Source: Amycolatopsis taiwanensis DSM 45107 (GTDB lineage: Bacteria; Actinomycetota; Actinomycetes; Mycobacteriales; Pseudonocardiaceae). From it: 64,000 nt of DNA. This document shows positions 28,627 to 36,566 of the stretch, in pieces. Position numbers and translations under genes: made by a program. The notes below the pieces were generated by a model. The model was given only the letters and a program-made list of their open reading frames with translations, was not told where the DNA came from and ran no database searches. The DNA lies in NCBI RefSeq assembly GCF_000519205.1, contig NZ_KI912599.1, positions 120,934 through 184,933 of the forward strand, read 5' to 3'. Position 1 is the stretch's first letter; each line of letters starts with the position of its first letter.

Positions 28627-29426
28627 ACGCGATCGCGAAGAGCCTCGCCGATGGCGGCGTGATCACCTGGCGCAACCTGATGAACGTCCGCCGCAACCCG
28701 GACTGGTTGATGGCCGCGACCCTGCAGCCGATCATGTTCGTGCTGCTGTTCGCCTACGTCTTCGGCGACGCGATCGGCGGCGCGGCGGGCGGCGCCGCGT
28801 ACCGGGAGTTCCTGATCGCCGGGATCTTCGTGCAGACCGTGGCGTTCAACTCGGCGTTCACGGTGATCGGGTTCGCCAACGACCTGCAGAAGGGCATCAT
28901 CGACCGGTTCCGTTCGCTGCCGATGTCGCGGCTCGCCGTGGTGCTCGGGCGGACCACTTCGGACCTCGCGGTCAGCGTCGTGGCCCTGCTCGTGATGTCG
29001 CTGTGCGGGCTGATCGTCGGCTGGCGTATCCGGGGAAGCGTGGCCGATGCCGTGCTCGCGTACCTGGTGATCTTGCTGTTCGCCTGGTCGATGTCCTGGA
29101 TCGGGGCGCTGATCGGGTTGACCGCGCGCAGTGTCGAGGTGGCGCAGAGCGCGGGGTTGATGTGGATGTTCCCGCTGAGTTTCATCTCGTCGGCGTTCGT
29201 CCCGTTGGACAAGCTGCCCGGATTCCTGCGGGTGATCGCGGAATGGAACCCGTTCACCGCGGTCACCAACGCGACCCGCAACCTGTTCGGTAACCAGTTC
29301 GGCCCGCCACCCACCGGCTGGCCGGCCGAGCACGCCGCGCTTTATGCGATCCTCGCCTGCCTGGCCATCATCGGGATCTTCGCGCCCCTGGCCGTCGCCC
29401 GTTACCGCCGCGTCGCCAGCAAGTAA
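28623..29426 (+). CDS. ABC-2 type exporter permease (DrrB-like)
   Basis: Membrane partner of the preceding ATPase, 267 residues with six predicted helices. The ABC-2 signature is present around FISSAFVPLDKLPGFLRVIA with NPFTAVTNATRNLFG after it. N-terminus NLMNVRRNPDWLMAATLQPI is typical of DrrB. Two-gene operon for export of a hydrophobic compound or lipid. No regulator is directly attached. Confidence 0.9.
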   Translation: MNAIAKSLADGGVITWRNLMNVRRNPDWLMAATLQPIMFVLLFAYVFGDAIGGAAGGAAYREFLIAGIFVQTVAFNSAFTVIGFANDLQKGIIDRFRSLPMSRLAVVLGRTTSDLAVSVVALLVMSLCGLIVGWRIRGSVADAVLAYLVILLFAWSMSWIGALIGLTARSVEVAQSAGLMWMFPLSFISSAFVPLDKLPGFLRVIAEWNPFTAVTNATRNLFGNQFGPPPTGWPAEHAALYAILACLAIIGIFAPLAVARYRRVASK

Positions 29427-29440
29427 CCGGGAAAGGTCAG

Positions 29441-30006
29441 TCAGCTGATTCGGTGGTCGAACCAGGCAACTGCCCGCGGTACGCGGCCACGACGCAACGC
29501 TTCGCGGACGGCTGCGTAATGCACGGCCCGCTCGATGTCCTTGGCGCGCGGCCGGGCCGGCAACCGGCTGAGTACTTCTTCGGGAGCGCATACCCGGACT
29601 GGTGCTCCGGCTAACTGGACTGAGTCCGCGCTCGGCTGTAACTCGGCGTAGGTGCCCGTGAGAGCTGGCGGGATGTCGAGCATGCCAAGACGGGTGACGA
29701 ACAGGTGGTCCAGTTGCTCGGCGGTAGGCGGCTCCGGCGCCCACGCTTGGCACTCTTGCAGGGACAACCCTTTCGACCAGGACGGCTGGTACGCGGGCAC
29801 GGCCTCGATCTCGATGAGCACGTCGGCAAGTCGGCGCAGGTTGATGGGGCGAGCGCGGGCACCACGTCGAGATCGTTGGGGCTCAGGTCCGCGCCGTAGA
29901 GCATCAGGACGGCAGAACCGCTGAGGACCCAGTCGACGTTGCGTTCGCGCGACAGGTGGAGCAGCGAGGCAGTTCGCAGTGGCGGACGTGATCGTGGATC
30001 AAGCAC
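29441..30006 (-). pseudogene. Frameshifted nucleotidyltransferase-like gene
   Basis: Two overlapping minus-strand frames make one protein. The first (from the GTG at 30006) has RERNVDWVLSGSAVLMLYGA then DLSPNDLDVVPALAP, the GS...DxD pattern of pol-beta nucleotidyltransferases. The second continues INLRRLADVLIEIEAVPAYQ to the stop at 29441. A single missing base at the run of four G (29846-29849) separates them; restoring one base gives a continuous protein of about 188 residues. It may be a real frameshift or a homopolymer sequencing error. Resembles toxin-side or stand-alone NTases, but no antitoxin partner is seen. Confidence 0.65.
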
Positions 30007-30034
30007 TCAGCCGTTCTCCGTTCGGTCCGTGAGT

Positions 30035-30240
30035 TGGAGTTGACGACCCGAACGATCGGCCCGAACCGGGAATTCGCTTTTTGGAACCGGGGACACGGCT
30101 GCCCGAAGCCGGAACTCGCGTGCGTGAGCCGGGGACACAGCGTCCTGAATCGGGGACACGGCTGCCTGAAGCCGGAATTCACGTGTCTGGAGCGGGGACA
30201 CAGCGTCCTGGGCCGGGATTTCGGGTGGCTGGGCCGGGGG
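30035..30240. repeat. 21-bp repeat array, locus 4
   Basis: About nine units in the reverse orientation, with GGGAATTC or GGGGACAC cores, between the frameshifted gene and the TetR gene. Several units here are nearly identical to those in the 32.4-kb copy (GGGGACACAGCGTCCTG). Confidence 0.85.
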
Positions 30241-30265
30241 GCTCGGGGTCGGTCACGGAGCCCGA

Positions 30266-30303
30266 TGTGTACAACGTACACGGCGACGTGTACGTTGTAC
30301 ACA
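30266..30303. promoter_or_regulatory. Perfect 17-bp inverted-repeat operator at the TetR start codon
   Basis: TGTGTACAACGTACACG at 30266-30282 and its exact complement at 30287-30303, spaced by GCGA. Each arm is itself TGTAC-N3-GTACA, so two dimers could bind side by side. The right arm ends on the A of the TetR start codon, which implies autorepression and probably a very short leader or leaderless message. Confidence 0.8.
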
Positions 30304-30884
30304 TGACAGAACCTGGCACGGCCGAGCGAGTGGCGTCTGCGGCTTTGGCGATCCTGCTGGAAGAAGGCGCCCAGGCGGTGACGATGCGCCGAGTGGCGGC
30401 GGACGCGGGCGTCACGACGATGGCGACGTACCGCCACTACCCGAATCGAGAGACGCTGCTGCGGGCAGTGGCCGACACGGCCTTCGCGGAATTGGCCAAG
30501 GACTGGGGAAACCGCGGCGCGGGCGGCGACTTCGAAAGCCGGATCCACGAGTTGATGCACGGCTTCCTGGACTTCGCGCTGGGCAAGCCGAACCTGTACT
30601 CGTTCCTGATCACGGACCGGCGGGAAGGCGTGCGGCAGTTCCCGGAGGACTTCCGGAGCAGCGACTCTCCCGCGTTGGGCCCGGTGATCGAGGTGGTCGA
30701 GCAGGGCATGCGGGAGCAGGTGCTGGCCGAAGACGACGCGCTCGAAGTGACACTCGCGATCACCATGCCGGTAGTGGGACTGACCCAGCTCTATCTCGGT
30801 GGCCGAATAGGACTGTCCGAAGAGGAATTCAGGCGCCTGTGCGCGAAAACTGTGGGGAGGGTCCTCAATGGACTTAAACACTAA
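30303..30884 (+). CDS. TetR-family transcriptional regulator
   Basis: 193-residue repressor with an N-terminal helix-turn-helix: AILLEEGAQAVTMRRVAADA then GVTTMATYRHYPNRETLLRA. The C-terminal ligand domain is not assignable to a known drug class. Start codon lies inside the perfect inverted repeat, so it very likely controls itself and the overlapping downstream gene (17-base overlap), which encodes an Lnt-like membrane protein. There is no Shine-Dalgarno sequence, consistent with a leaderless message. Confidence 0.9.
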   Translation: MTEPGTAERVASAALAILLEEGAQAVTMRRVAADAGVTTMATYRHYPNRETLLRAVADTAFAELAKDWGNRGAGGDFESRIHELMHGFLDFALGKPNLYSFLITDRREGVRQFPEDFRSSDSPALGPVIEVVEQGMREQVLAEDDALEVTLAITMPVVGLTQLYLGGRIGLSEEEFRRLCAKTVGRVLNGLKH

Positions 30885-32370
30885 CAGGCCGGCACGGTTC
30901 CCGGCGGTGCTCGCCGCCGTGGCTGTCTCGGCAACGCTCTTCTACTTCGGCACCGGCCTCACCCCGGTCGCTGCGCTGACCTGGCTGGCGCCGCTGCCGG
31001 TGCTGCTGGTGGCGCCCCGCCTGCGAGGATGGACCGCCGCGGGCACAGCGTTCGCGGCGTTTTTGCTTGGTACGGCGAACAGCTGGAGCTTCCAGTTGCA
31101 CTCGGGCGATACGCCACTGTGGCCGGTGGGCGTCGTGATCGACGTCGGGACGTCGCTGGTGTTCGTGCTCGCCGTGGTGGTCTTCCGCCTGCCGGCCCGC
31201 CGCGGGCGGCCGGTGTGGGCCGCGATCGCCGGACCGGCCGCGTGGGCAGGCGCGCTCTACGTGGTGGCGGTGTCCAACCCGATGGGGCTCTCCAACATGT
31301 TCTTCGAGGATCAGGGCGATTTTCCCCTCGCCTTGCAGACCGCGGTCGTGACGGGCAGGTGGGGCGTCGAATTCCTGGTCATGTTCGTGCCGTCGGTGAT
31401 CGCCGCGCTGTGCGCACCTTCGGTGACATCGAAGGCCCGGATACGTTTGGGCGCCGCCGCGGCGGTTGTGCTCGCTGCCGTGTTCACGGCGGGGGCGGTG
31501 CGCCTGAACCAGAACACCGGCGATACGCGGCGCGTCGCGGCGATCGCGCCCAACCACTACGCGTGGGCACCCGACGTGGCCAGCCCCCAGGGGCGCGCGC
31601 TCGTCGCCGGATACCTGCGGGAGATAGACAATCTGCCTGCGGGCGTGCGGACCGTGGTGCTGCCGGAAGGCGCGTTCAGCTCACCCGATGTCCTGCCCGC
31701 CGACCTGGCCGGACCGATGCGGCAGGCCGCCGCGCGGAAGGACATCGACATCGTGCTCGGCTTCATGCACGCCAACGGCGAGCGGGGCGAGAGTGGCTCG
31801 GTGCGGGAGAACTTCGCGCTGATATTCCCGGCGGGTGGCGGCGAACCGGTGCGGTACCTCAAGCAGCACGACATGGTCAGCCGTCTCGGCCACGATCTCG
31901 TGTTCGTCCCTTCGGCCGGGCCGAAAACCGGGGTCGAGATCTGCCACGACGTCGAGTTCGCCGAGCCCGCCCGAGGCTATGCCGCACAAGGCTCCGACAT
32001 TCTCGCGATCCCCGCGTCCGACAACGGCGACAACGGCTGGCAGCACAGCCGGACGGCCCTGCTGCGCGGGATGGAGAACGGGCAAGCGGTGGTCTGGGCC
32101 GACCAGAACGGCAGCCCGATGATCGCCGACGGCTGGGGCCGGGTGCTCGCCCAGACGTACACGACGGGGTCGACCGGTTTCACCACGATCACCGCGGATG
32201 TGCCGATCGGGCCCGGGGCCACGCTCTACACGAAGTTCGGCGACTGGTTCGCGTGGCTGTGCCTCGCGTTGACCATCGTCGCGCCGCTCACGGCCTACCG
32301 AGGGCGTAATCGGAAGGCGGAGACGCGGGCCGAGACCCCCGTTGCCCCAGCCCGGATTTCGGCCTCCTGA
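30868..32370 (+). CDS. Apolipoprotein N-acyltransferase-like membrane protein (nitrilase fold)
   Basis: 500 residues: about six membrane helices (1-215) and an extracytoplasmic carbon-nitrogen hydrolase domain (about 220-455). The triad is intact as Glu in VVLPEGAFSS, Lys in VRYLKQHDMVS and Cys in TGVEICHDVEF; a final helix is at about 460-480. Lnt enzymes acylate the N-terminal Cys of lipoproteins using phospholipid. Similarity is to the Lnt superfamily; sequence is shorter than a typical Lnt, so another acyl transfer or amidase role is possible. Overlaps tetR; GGGGAGGG precedes the ATG. The 3' end runs into a repeat-derived region and overlaps the opposing gene by 76 bases. Confidence 0.8.
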   Translation: MDLNTNRPARFPAVLAAVAVSATLFYFGTGLTPVAALTWLAPLPVLLVAPRLRGWTAAGTAFAAFLLGTANSWSFQLHSGDTPLWPVGVVIDVGTSLVFVLAVVVFRLPARRGRPVWAAIAGPAAWAGALYVVAVSNPMGLSNMFFEDQGDFPLALQTAVVTGRWGVEFLVMFVPSVIAALCAPSVTSKARIRLGAAAAVVLAAVFTAGAVRLNQNTGDTRRVAAIAPNHYAWAPDVASPQGRALVAGYLREIDNLPAGVRTVVLPEGAFSSPDVLPADLAGPMRQAAARKDIDIVLGFMHANGERGESGSVRENFALIFPAGGGEPVRYLKQHDMVSRLGHDLVFVPSAGPKTGVEICHDVEFAEPARGYAAQGSDILAIPASDNGDNGWQHSRTALLRGMENGQAVVWADQNGSPMIADGWGRVLAQTYTTGSTGFTTITADVPIGPGATLYTKFGDWFAWLCLALTIVAPLTAYRGRNRKAETRAETPVAPARISAS

Positions 32371-33125
32371 ACCGGGGACACAGCGTCCTGAGCCGGGGAC
32401 ACAGCGTCCTGAATCGGGGACACAGCGTCCTGGAGCGGGGGCGCGGGTGCGCGGCGGCGCCACAGCCATCGGACGTCGCGTCCGAAGGACCAGGTGAGCG
32501 TCGCCAGCGAGACGGCGGCCAGTGCGATCGCGGCCGGGTGCGGGAAGACCCCGGAGGTGGCGGCGACCAGGAGAATTCCCTGCAGCGCGGCCACCGTCTT
32601 CCGGGCGAAGCTGGGCGGCAGCGGGGCGCGAAGCCACGGTAACGGCCGGCTCGCCGCGACGAACAGGTACCGCATGAGCCCGATCGCCAGGACCCACACG
32701 CCGAGCGAGGCCGAGGCCTGGATGCTGAGCAGCAAGATGAGGAACGCGTCGACCTCCATGTCGAAGCGCGCACCCAGCGCCGAGACGGTTCCGGTGCGCC
32801 GGGCGACCAGCCCGTCCACCGCGTCCAGGGCCAGCGCCACCGACGCGACCGCGACGAACAACGGCCCGGTGGCGGCGTGGGCGGCGACGAGGGCCATGAC
32901 ACAGCCGACGAGCACGGCCCGGGCCAGGGTCACGTGATCGGCCGGGCCGAAGGACCGGGCGCCGGTGCGGTGCCGCGCGATGGTCAGGATGAACCACAGT
33001 GCGGCGGCGTAGCCGGCCCCGGCCAGCCAGCCGGCCCACCCGAGGTGCAGCGGAACCAGCAGGAGGAGCTGGGTGCCCACCGCGGCCGCCTGTTCCCGGC
33101 CGGCGGAACCGGTGATCGCCTTCAA
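32295..33125 (-). CDS. CDP-alcohol phosphatidyltransferase with repeat-encoded tail
   Basis: Membrane enzyme that joins a CDP-alcohol to a hydroxyl acceptor in polar-lipid synthesis. The motif DGx2ARx8Gx3Dx3D appears as DAVDGLVARRTGTVSALGAR followed by FDMEVDAF. Several membrane helices span about 15-210. The TTG at 33125 is chosen because GGAAGGGA lies upstream and no other start fits the family. After WLWRRR the last ~50 residues are QDAVSP heptads encoded by the 21-bp repeat, which look like a read-through extension. Divergent from the dehydrogenase gene at 33310; likely part of that block. Confidence 0.8.
   Translation of the reverse strand: MKAITGSAGREQAAAVGTQLLLLVPLHLGWAGWLAGAGYAAALWFILTIARHRTGARSFGPADHVTLARAVLVGCVMALVAAHAATGPLFVAVASVALALDAVDGLVARRTGTVSALGARFDMEVDAFLILLLSIQASASLGVWVLAIGLMRYLFVAASRPLPWLRAPLPPSFARKTVAALQGILLVAATSGVFPHPAAIALAAVSLATLTWSFGRDVRWLWRRRAPAPPLQDAVSPIQDAVSPAQDAVSPVQEAEIRAGATGVSARVSAFRLRPR
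32368..32440. repeat. 21-bp repeat array, locus 5 (inside the CDP-alcohol transferase 3' end)
   Basis: Three to four units CCTGAACCGGGGACACAGCG. On the minus strand they encode the heptad QDAVSPI/A/V. The array also starts at the stop codon of the Lnt-like gene, so it separates two convergent genes while being translated in one of them. Confidence 0.85.
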
Positions 33126-33247
33126 GCGCGTCCCTTCCCAGCGGAGACACGGAGGTGTGGAAACGATGCAAAGCGCAAGATCAACACCTTCGTGACCGCA
33201 ACAACACTGCACGTGGGCGGGGAGGCAGGCCGCCGCTGTGATCGACC

Positions 33248-33281
33248 GGTAGCCGACCACGGACGTCACGGTCTGGCTACC
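33248..33281. promoter_or_regulatory. Candidate operator between the divergent CDP-alcohol transferase and dehydrogenase genes
   Basis: GGTAGCC at 33248-33254 and GGCTACC at 33275-33281 form a 7-bp inverted repeat with a further GACC...GGTC pairing inside, centred near a GACGTC palindrome. It lies in the 184-base divergent region and could control both directions. No cognate regulator is identified. Confidence 0.35.
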
Positions 33282-33309
33282 CGCACACGTTCTGAACAAC
33301 GCTGTACCT

Positions 33310-34320
33310 GTGACACATTCAGCATGGGCGTTTTGGTTCAAGTCGGCCGGTGAAGGTGAGATCCGTCCCACCGAGTTGCCCGCCCCAGGGCCGGACGAGG
33401 TGCTGGTCCGCACGCTCTTCTCGGCGGTGAGCCGCGGGACCGAGACGCTGGTGTTCCGGGGCGGGGTGCCGGAAAGCCAGTACTCGCTGATGCGCGCGCC
33501 GTTCCAGGAAGGCGATTTCCCGGCGCCGGTCAAGTACGGCTACCTCAACGTCGGCGAGGTCGAGCGGGGACCGGCGGACCTGCTCGGCCGCACGGTTTTC
33601 TGCCTCTACCCGCATCAGACCCGCTACGTGGTCCCGGCCGGGGCGGTGACCGTCGTGCCCGACCGGGTGCCCGCGGCCCGTGCGGTGCTGGCCGGGACGG
33701 TCGAGACCGCGGTGAACGCGTTGTGGGACGCGGCGCCGCTGGTCGGCGACCGGGTCGCGGTCATCGGGGCGGGGATGGTCGGCTGCAGCGTGGCCGCGCT
33801 GTTGGCCCGTTTTCCCGGTGTCCGCGTGCAATTGGTCGACGTGGACCCGGCGCGAGCGGCGGTCGCGCGTGGGCTGGGAGTCGACTTCGCCTCGCCCGAG
33901 GAGGCCGAAGACGGCTGCGACCTGGTGGTGCACGCCAGCGCCACCGAGGCCGGGCTGACCCGCGCGCTGGAGCTGCTCGCGCCCGAAGGCGAGGTCATCG
34001 AGCTGAGCTGGTACGGCGACCGGCGGGTCAGCGTGCCGCTGGGCGAGTTCTTCCACTCCAGGAGGCTTACCGTGCGGGCCAGTCAGGTCGGCATGGTGTC
34101 CCCCGCGCGGCGGTCGCGGCGCACGTTCGCCGACCGGCTCGCGCTCGCTCTCGACCTGCTCGCCGACCCGGCGTTCGACGCGTTGATCACGGGGGAGAGC
34201 CGGTTCGAAGACCTGCCGTCGGTGCTGCCGCGGCTGGCGGCCGGGGAGATGGGTGCGTTGTGCCACCGGATCGCTTATCGGGAGGCTGTGATAGATCAAG
34301 AGAGTCCGGGGAGGTCGTAA
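33310..34320 (+). CDS. Zinc-free medium-chain dehydrogenase (BchC-like)
   Basis: 336-residue medium-chain dehydrogenase-fold protein. The Rossmann motif is [20 protein letters not shown] (about 148-167) and acidic LVDVDPARA suggests NAD. The structural-zinc cysteine cluster is missing; [19 protein letters not shown] is the N-terminal signature of BchC-like and related oxidoreductases. It is the first gene of a run that continues without gaps through the PTPS-like, glycosyltransferase, methyltransferase and flippase genes. Expected role: oxidation or reduction of a side chain or sugar intermediate in that pathway. GTG start at 33310 with no clear ribosome site; possibly leaderless. Confidence 0.78.
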   Translation: MTHSAWAFWFKSAGEGEIRPTELPAPGPDEVLVRTLFSAVSRGTETLVFRGGVPESQYSLMRAPFQEGDFPAPVKYGYLNVGEVERGPADLLGRTVFCLYPHQTRYVVPAGAVTVVPDRVPAARAVLAGTVETAVNALWDAAPLVGDRVAVIGAGMVGCSVAALLARFPGVRVQLVDVDPARAAVARGLGVDFASPEEAEDGCDLVVHASATEAGLTRALELLAPEGEVIELSWYGDRRVSVPLGEFFHSRRLTVRASQVGMVSPARRSRRTFADRLALALDLLADPAFDALITGESRFEDLPSVLPRLAAGEMGALCHRIAYREAVIDQESPGRS

Positions 34321-34322
34321 CT

Positions 34323-34733
34323 TTGTTCAGTATCACCGTGCGTGACCACCTGATGGTCGCCCACAGCTTCCGTGGTGAGGTGTTCGGGCCCGCGCAGCGG
34401 CTGCACGGGGCGACGTTCGTGGTGGACGCGACGTTTCGCCGATCGGAACTCGACGACGACAACATCGTCGTGGACATCGGCCGGGCCACCGCCGAACTGG
34501 GCGCGGTGCTCGCCGAGTTGAACTACCGCAACCTCGACGACGAGCCCGCGTTCGCCGGGATCAACACCTCGACCGAGTTCCTGGCCAAGGTCATCGCCGA
34601 CCGGCTCGCCGAGCGGGTGCACGTGGGTGCCCTCGGCGAAGGCGCGCGTGGCCTGGCCGGGATCACCGTCACCCTGCATGAGTCGCATGTCGCGTGGGCA
34701 AGCTACGAGCGTGATCTTCGTACTGCCGGCTGA
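34323..34733 (+). CDS. Divergent 6-pyruvoyl-tetrahydropterin synthase / QueD-like protein
   Basis: 136 residues of the T-fold PTPS/QueD family. From the TTG at 34323 it reads [20 protein letters not shown]. First zinc His is in VAHSF and a second in RLHGATF, but the canonical CxxxHGH is altered: the catalytic Cys position is Ala and the second His of HGH is Ala. [19 protein letters not shown] and [12 protein letters not shown] are conserved. So it is a family member with a changed active site, likely acting on a different pterin- or pyrimidine-related substrate. GGGGAGG precedes the TTG, 2 bases after the dehydrogenase stop. Overlaps the glycosyltransferase. Confidence 0.8.
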   Translation: MFSITVRDHLMVAHSFRGEVFGPAQRLHGATFVVDATFRRSELDDDNIVVDIGRATAELGAVLAELNYRNLDDEPAFAGINTSTEFLAKVIADRLAERVHVGALGEGARGLAGITVTLHESHVAWASYERDLRTAG

Positions 34734-35775
34734 CGTCGACGACCCGTCGATGCCCAGCGGCGGCAACGTCTACGACCGCCGGGTGTGCCTCGGCCTGGCC
34801 GCGGCGGGCCGGCCGGTGCGGGAGATCGCCGCGCACGGGACGTGGCCGAGGCCGGGCGCAAGCGCTTGCGCGGAGCTGGCCCAGGCGCTCGCGGGCGTGC
34901 CCGACTCCTCGGTCGTGCTGCTCGACGGGCTGATCGCGTGCGGGGTGCCCGAGGTCGTCGTGCCCGAGGCGGACCGGCTGAACCTCGTGGTCGTGGTGCA
35001 CCTGCCCCTGGCCGACGAGGCCGGGCTGGCGCCCGAGGTGGCCGCGGACCTGGACGCCCGCGAACGCTGGACGCTGCACGCCGCACGCGCCGTCGTGGCG
35101 ACCAGCGCGTGGACCGCGAACCGGCTCGCCGAGCACCACGGGGTACCCCCACGGCGGGTGCACGTGGTCAGCCCGGGCACCGATCCGGCGCCGCTCGCGC
35201 CGGGCACCGACGGCGTGTCGCGGCTGCTCTGTGTCGGTTCGCTGACCCCGAGCAAGGGCCAGGACCTGCTGGTGGAGGCGCTCGCCGCGGTCGGCGACCT
35301 GCCGTGGACCTGTGACCTGGTCGGGCCGTGGCGCCGCGATCCCGCGTTCGTCGAACGGCTGCGGGAAACGGTCGCCCGCCGGGGACTGGACGGCCGGGTG
35401 CGGCTCACCGGGCCGCGCACTCCGAAGGCGCTCGACCGGTCCTACGCCGCCGCCGATCTGGTCGTGGTGCCCTCGCGCGCGGAAACGTTCGGGATGGTCG
35501 TCACCGAGGCGCTGGCCCGTGGGATCCCGGTGCTGGGGGCTGCCGCACAGGGTCTGCCGGACACTCTCGGCCGGGCGCCCGACGGTTCGGTGCCGGGCGT
35601 TCTCGTGCCGCCCGGGGACGTTCCGGCGCTGGTCACGGCCCTGCGGGAGTGGTTCGCCGACGAGCAGTTGCGGCAACGTCTCACCATTTCGGCGCGACAA
35701 CGCCGTGGCATGCTGGTGACGTGGGACGAAACCTCGCGGCGCCTGGCTCGATTGCTCGGACAGCTGACCAGCTGA
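34711..35775 (+). CDS. Glycosyltransferase family 4 protein
   Basis: Retaining GT-B glycosyltransferase. From the GTG at 34711 it reads [20 protein letters not shown]. The donor-binding half has [20 protein letters not shown] and the E-x7-E motif as [11 protein letters not shown], followed by [17 protein letters not shown]. 354 residues. It overlaps the PTPS-like gene by 23 bases, and an ATG at 34687 is an alternative start with a longer overlap. The sugar donor cannot be told; in this setting it may glycosylate a pterin/pyrimidine or lipid intermediate. Confidence 0.82.
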   Translation: MIFVLPADVDDPSMPSGGNVYDRRVCLGLAAAGRPVREIAAHGTWPRPGASACAELAQALAGVPDSSVVLLDGLIACGVPEVVVPEADRLNLVVVVHLPLADEAGLAPEVAADLDARERWTLHAARAVVATSAWTANRLAEHHGVPPRRVHVVSPGTDPAPLAPGTDGVSRLLCVGSLTPSKGQDLLVEALAAVGDLPWTCDLVGPWRRDPAFVERLRETVARRGLDGRVRLTGPRTPKALDRSYAAADLVVVPSRAETFGMVVTEALARGIPVLGAAAQGLPDTLGRAPDGSVPGVLVPPGDVPALVTALREWFADEQLRQRLTISARQRRGMLVTWDETSRRLARLLGQLTS

Positions 35776-36566
35776 GTTCGGGTTGTTCCCCGCGATGGCT
35801 TTCGCTGCGCGAGCCCGCCGACGCGGTGGCCCGTGCCGAAGCACTGCTCGACCCGCTGCGCGCGGTCCTGCTGAACCGGGACCGCGTGATCGTTCGTGAT
35901 ATGGGTTGTGGGACCGGATCGATGGGGCGATGGCTGGCCGCAAGATTGCCCGGCCCGCAGCACTGGGTGCTGTACGACCGTGACGCCGCGCTGCTCGAGG
36001 TGGCGACGGTGACTGGCGTGGCCGCCGACTCCACCCCCGTCACCTTCGAGACGCGCCTCGGCGAACTGACCGGGCTGCGCGCCGAAGATCTCGCGGGAAC
36101 CTCGCTGGTGACCGCGTCGGCGTTGCTGGACCTGCTCACCGCCGAGGAAGTGGACGGCCTCGCCGCCGCCTGCGCCGGCGCCGGATGCCCGGCGCTGCTC
36201 ACGCTGTCCGTCTCGGGCGAGGTCGAGTTCGCCCAGGCCGAGCCGCTCGACGCCGAGTTCGAAGCGGCTTTCAACGACCACCAGCGGCGTGACGGGCGGC
36301 TCGGGCCGGACGCGATCAGGGCGGCGACCGAGGCGTTCGAGCGTCGCGGAATGCGGGTGGCCGGCCGCCCGAGTCCGTGGCGGCTGGGCCTTCAACAGGC
36401 CGCGCTGACCGAACAATGGCTGCGCGGCTGGGTCGCGGCGGCGTGCGAACAGCGGCCCGAACTCGCCGATGAAGCGCCCGGTTACCTGCGCCGGCGGCTC
36501 GCCGAGACCGGCGGGGAAGTCGTTGTGGGCCATACGGATCTGCTCGCGATCGAGGAACCAGCATGA
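35721..36566 (+). CDS. SAM-dependent methyltransferase
   Basis: Class I methyltransferase with SAM motif I DMGCGTGSMGRWLAARLPG, motif II region VLYDRDAALLEVA and a downstream LVTASALLDLLTAEEVD. The GTG at 35721 gives 281 residues and overlaps the glycosyltransferase by 55 bases; the ribosome site is poor, so the start is uncertain. The last third contains WLRGWVAAACEQRP and HTDLLAIEEPA. The stop overlaps the flippase-like start (ATGA). Substrate unknown; probably a pathway intermediate of this block. Confidence 0.75.
   Translation: MGRNLAAPGSIARTADQLSSGCSPRWLSLREPADAVARAEALLDPLRAVLLNRDRVIVRDMGCGTGSMGRWLAARLPGPQHWVLYDRDAALLEVATVTGVAADSTPVTFETRLGELTGLRAEDLAGTSLVTASALLDLLTAEEVDGLAAACAGAGCPALLTLSVSGEVEFAQAEPLDAEFEAAFNDHQRRDGRLGPDAIRAATEAFERRGMRVAGRPSPWRLGLQQAALTEQWLRGWVAAACEQRPELADEAPGYLRRRLAETGGEVVVGHTDLLAIEEPA

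Noticed and set aside
29441-30006. Toxin-antitoxin system
   Set aside because: Only a frameshifted nucleotidyltransferase-like gene is visible and no partner antitoxin lies beside it.
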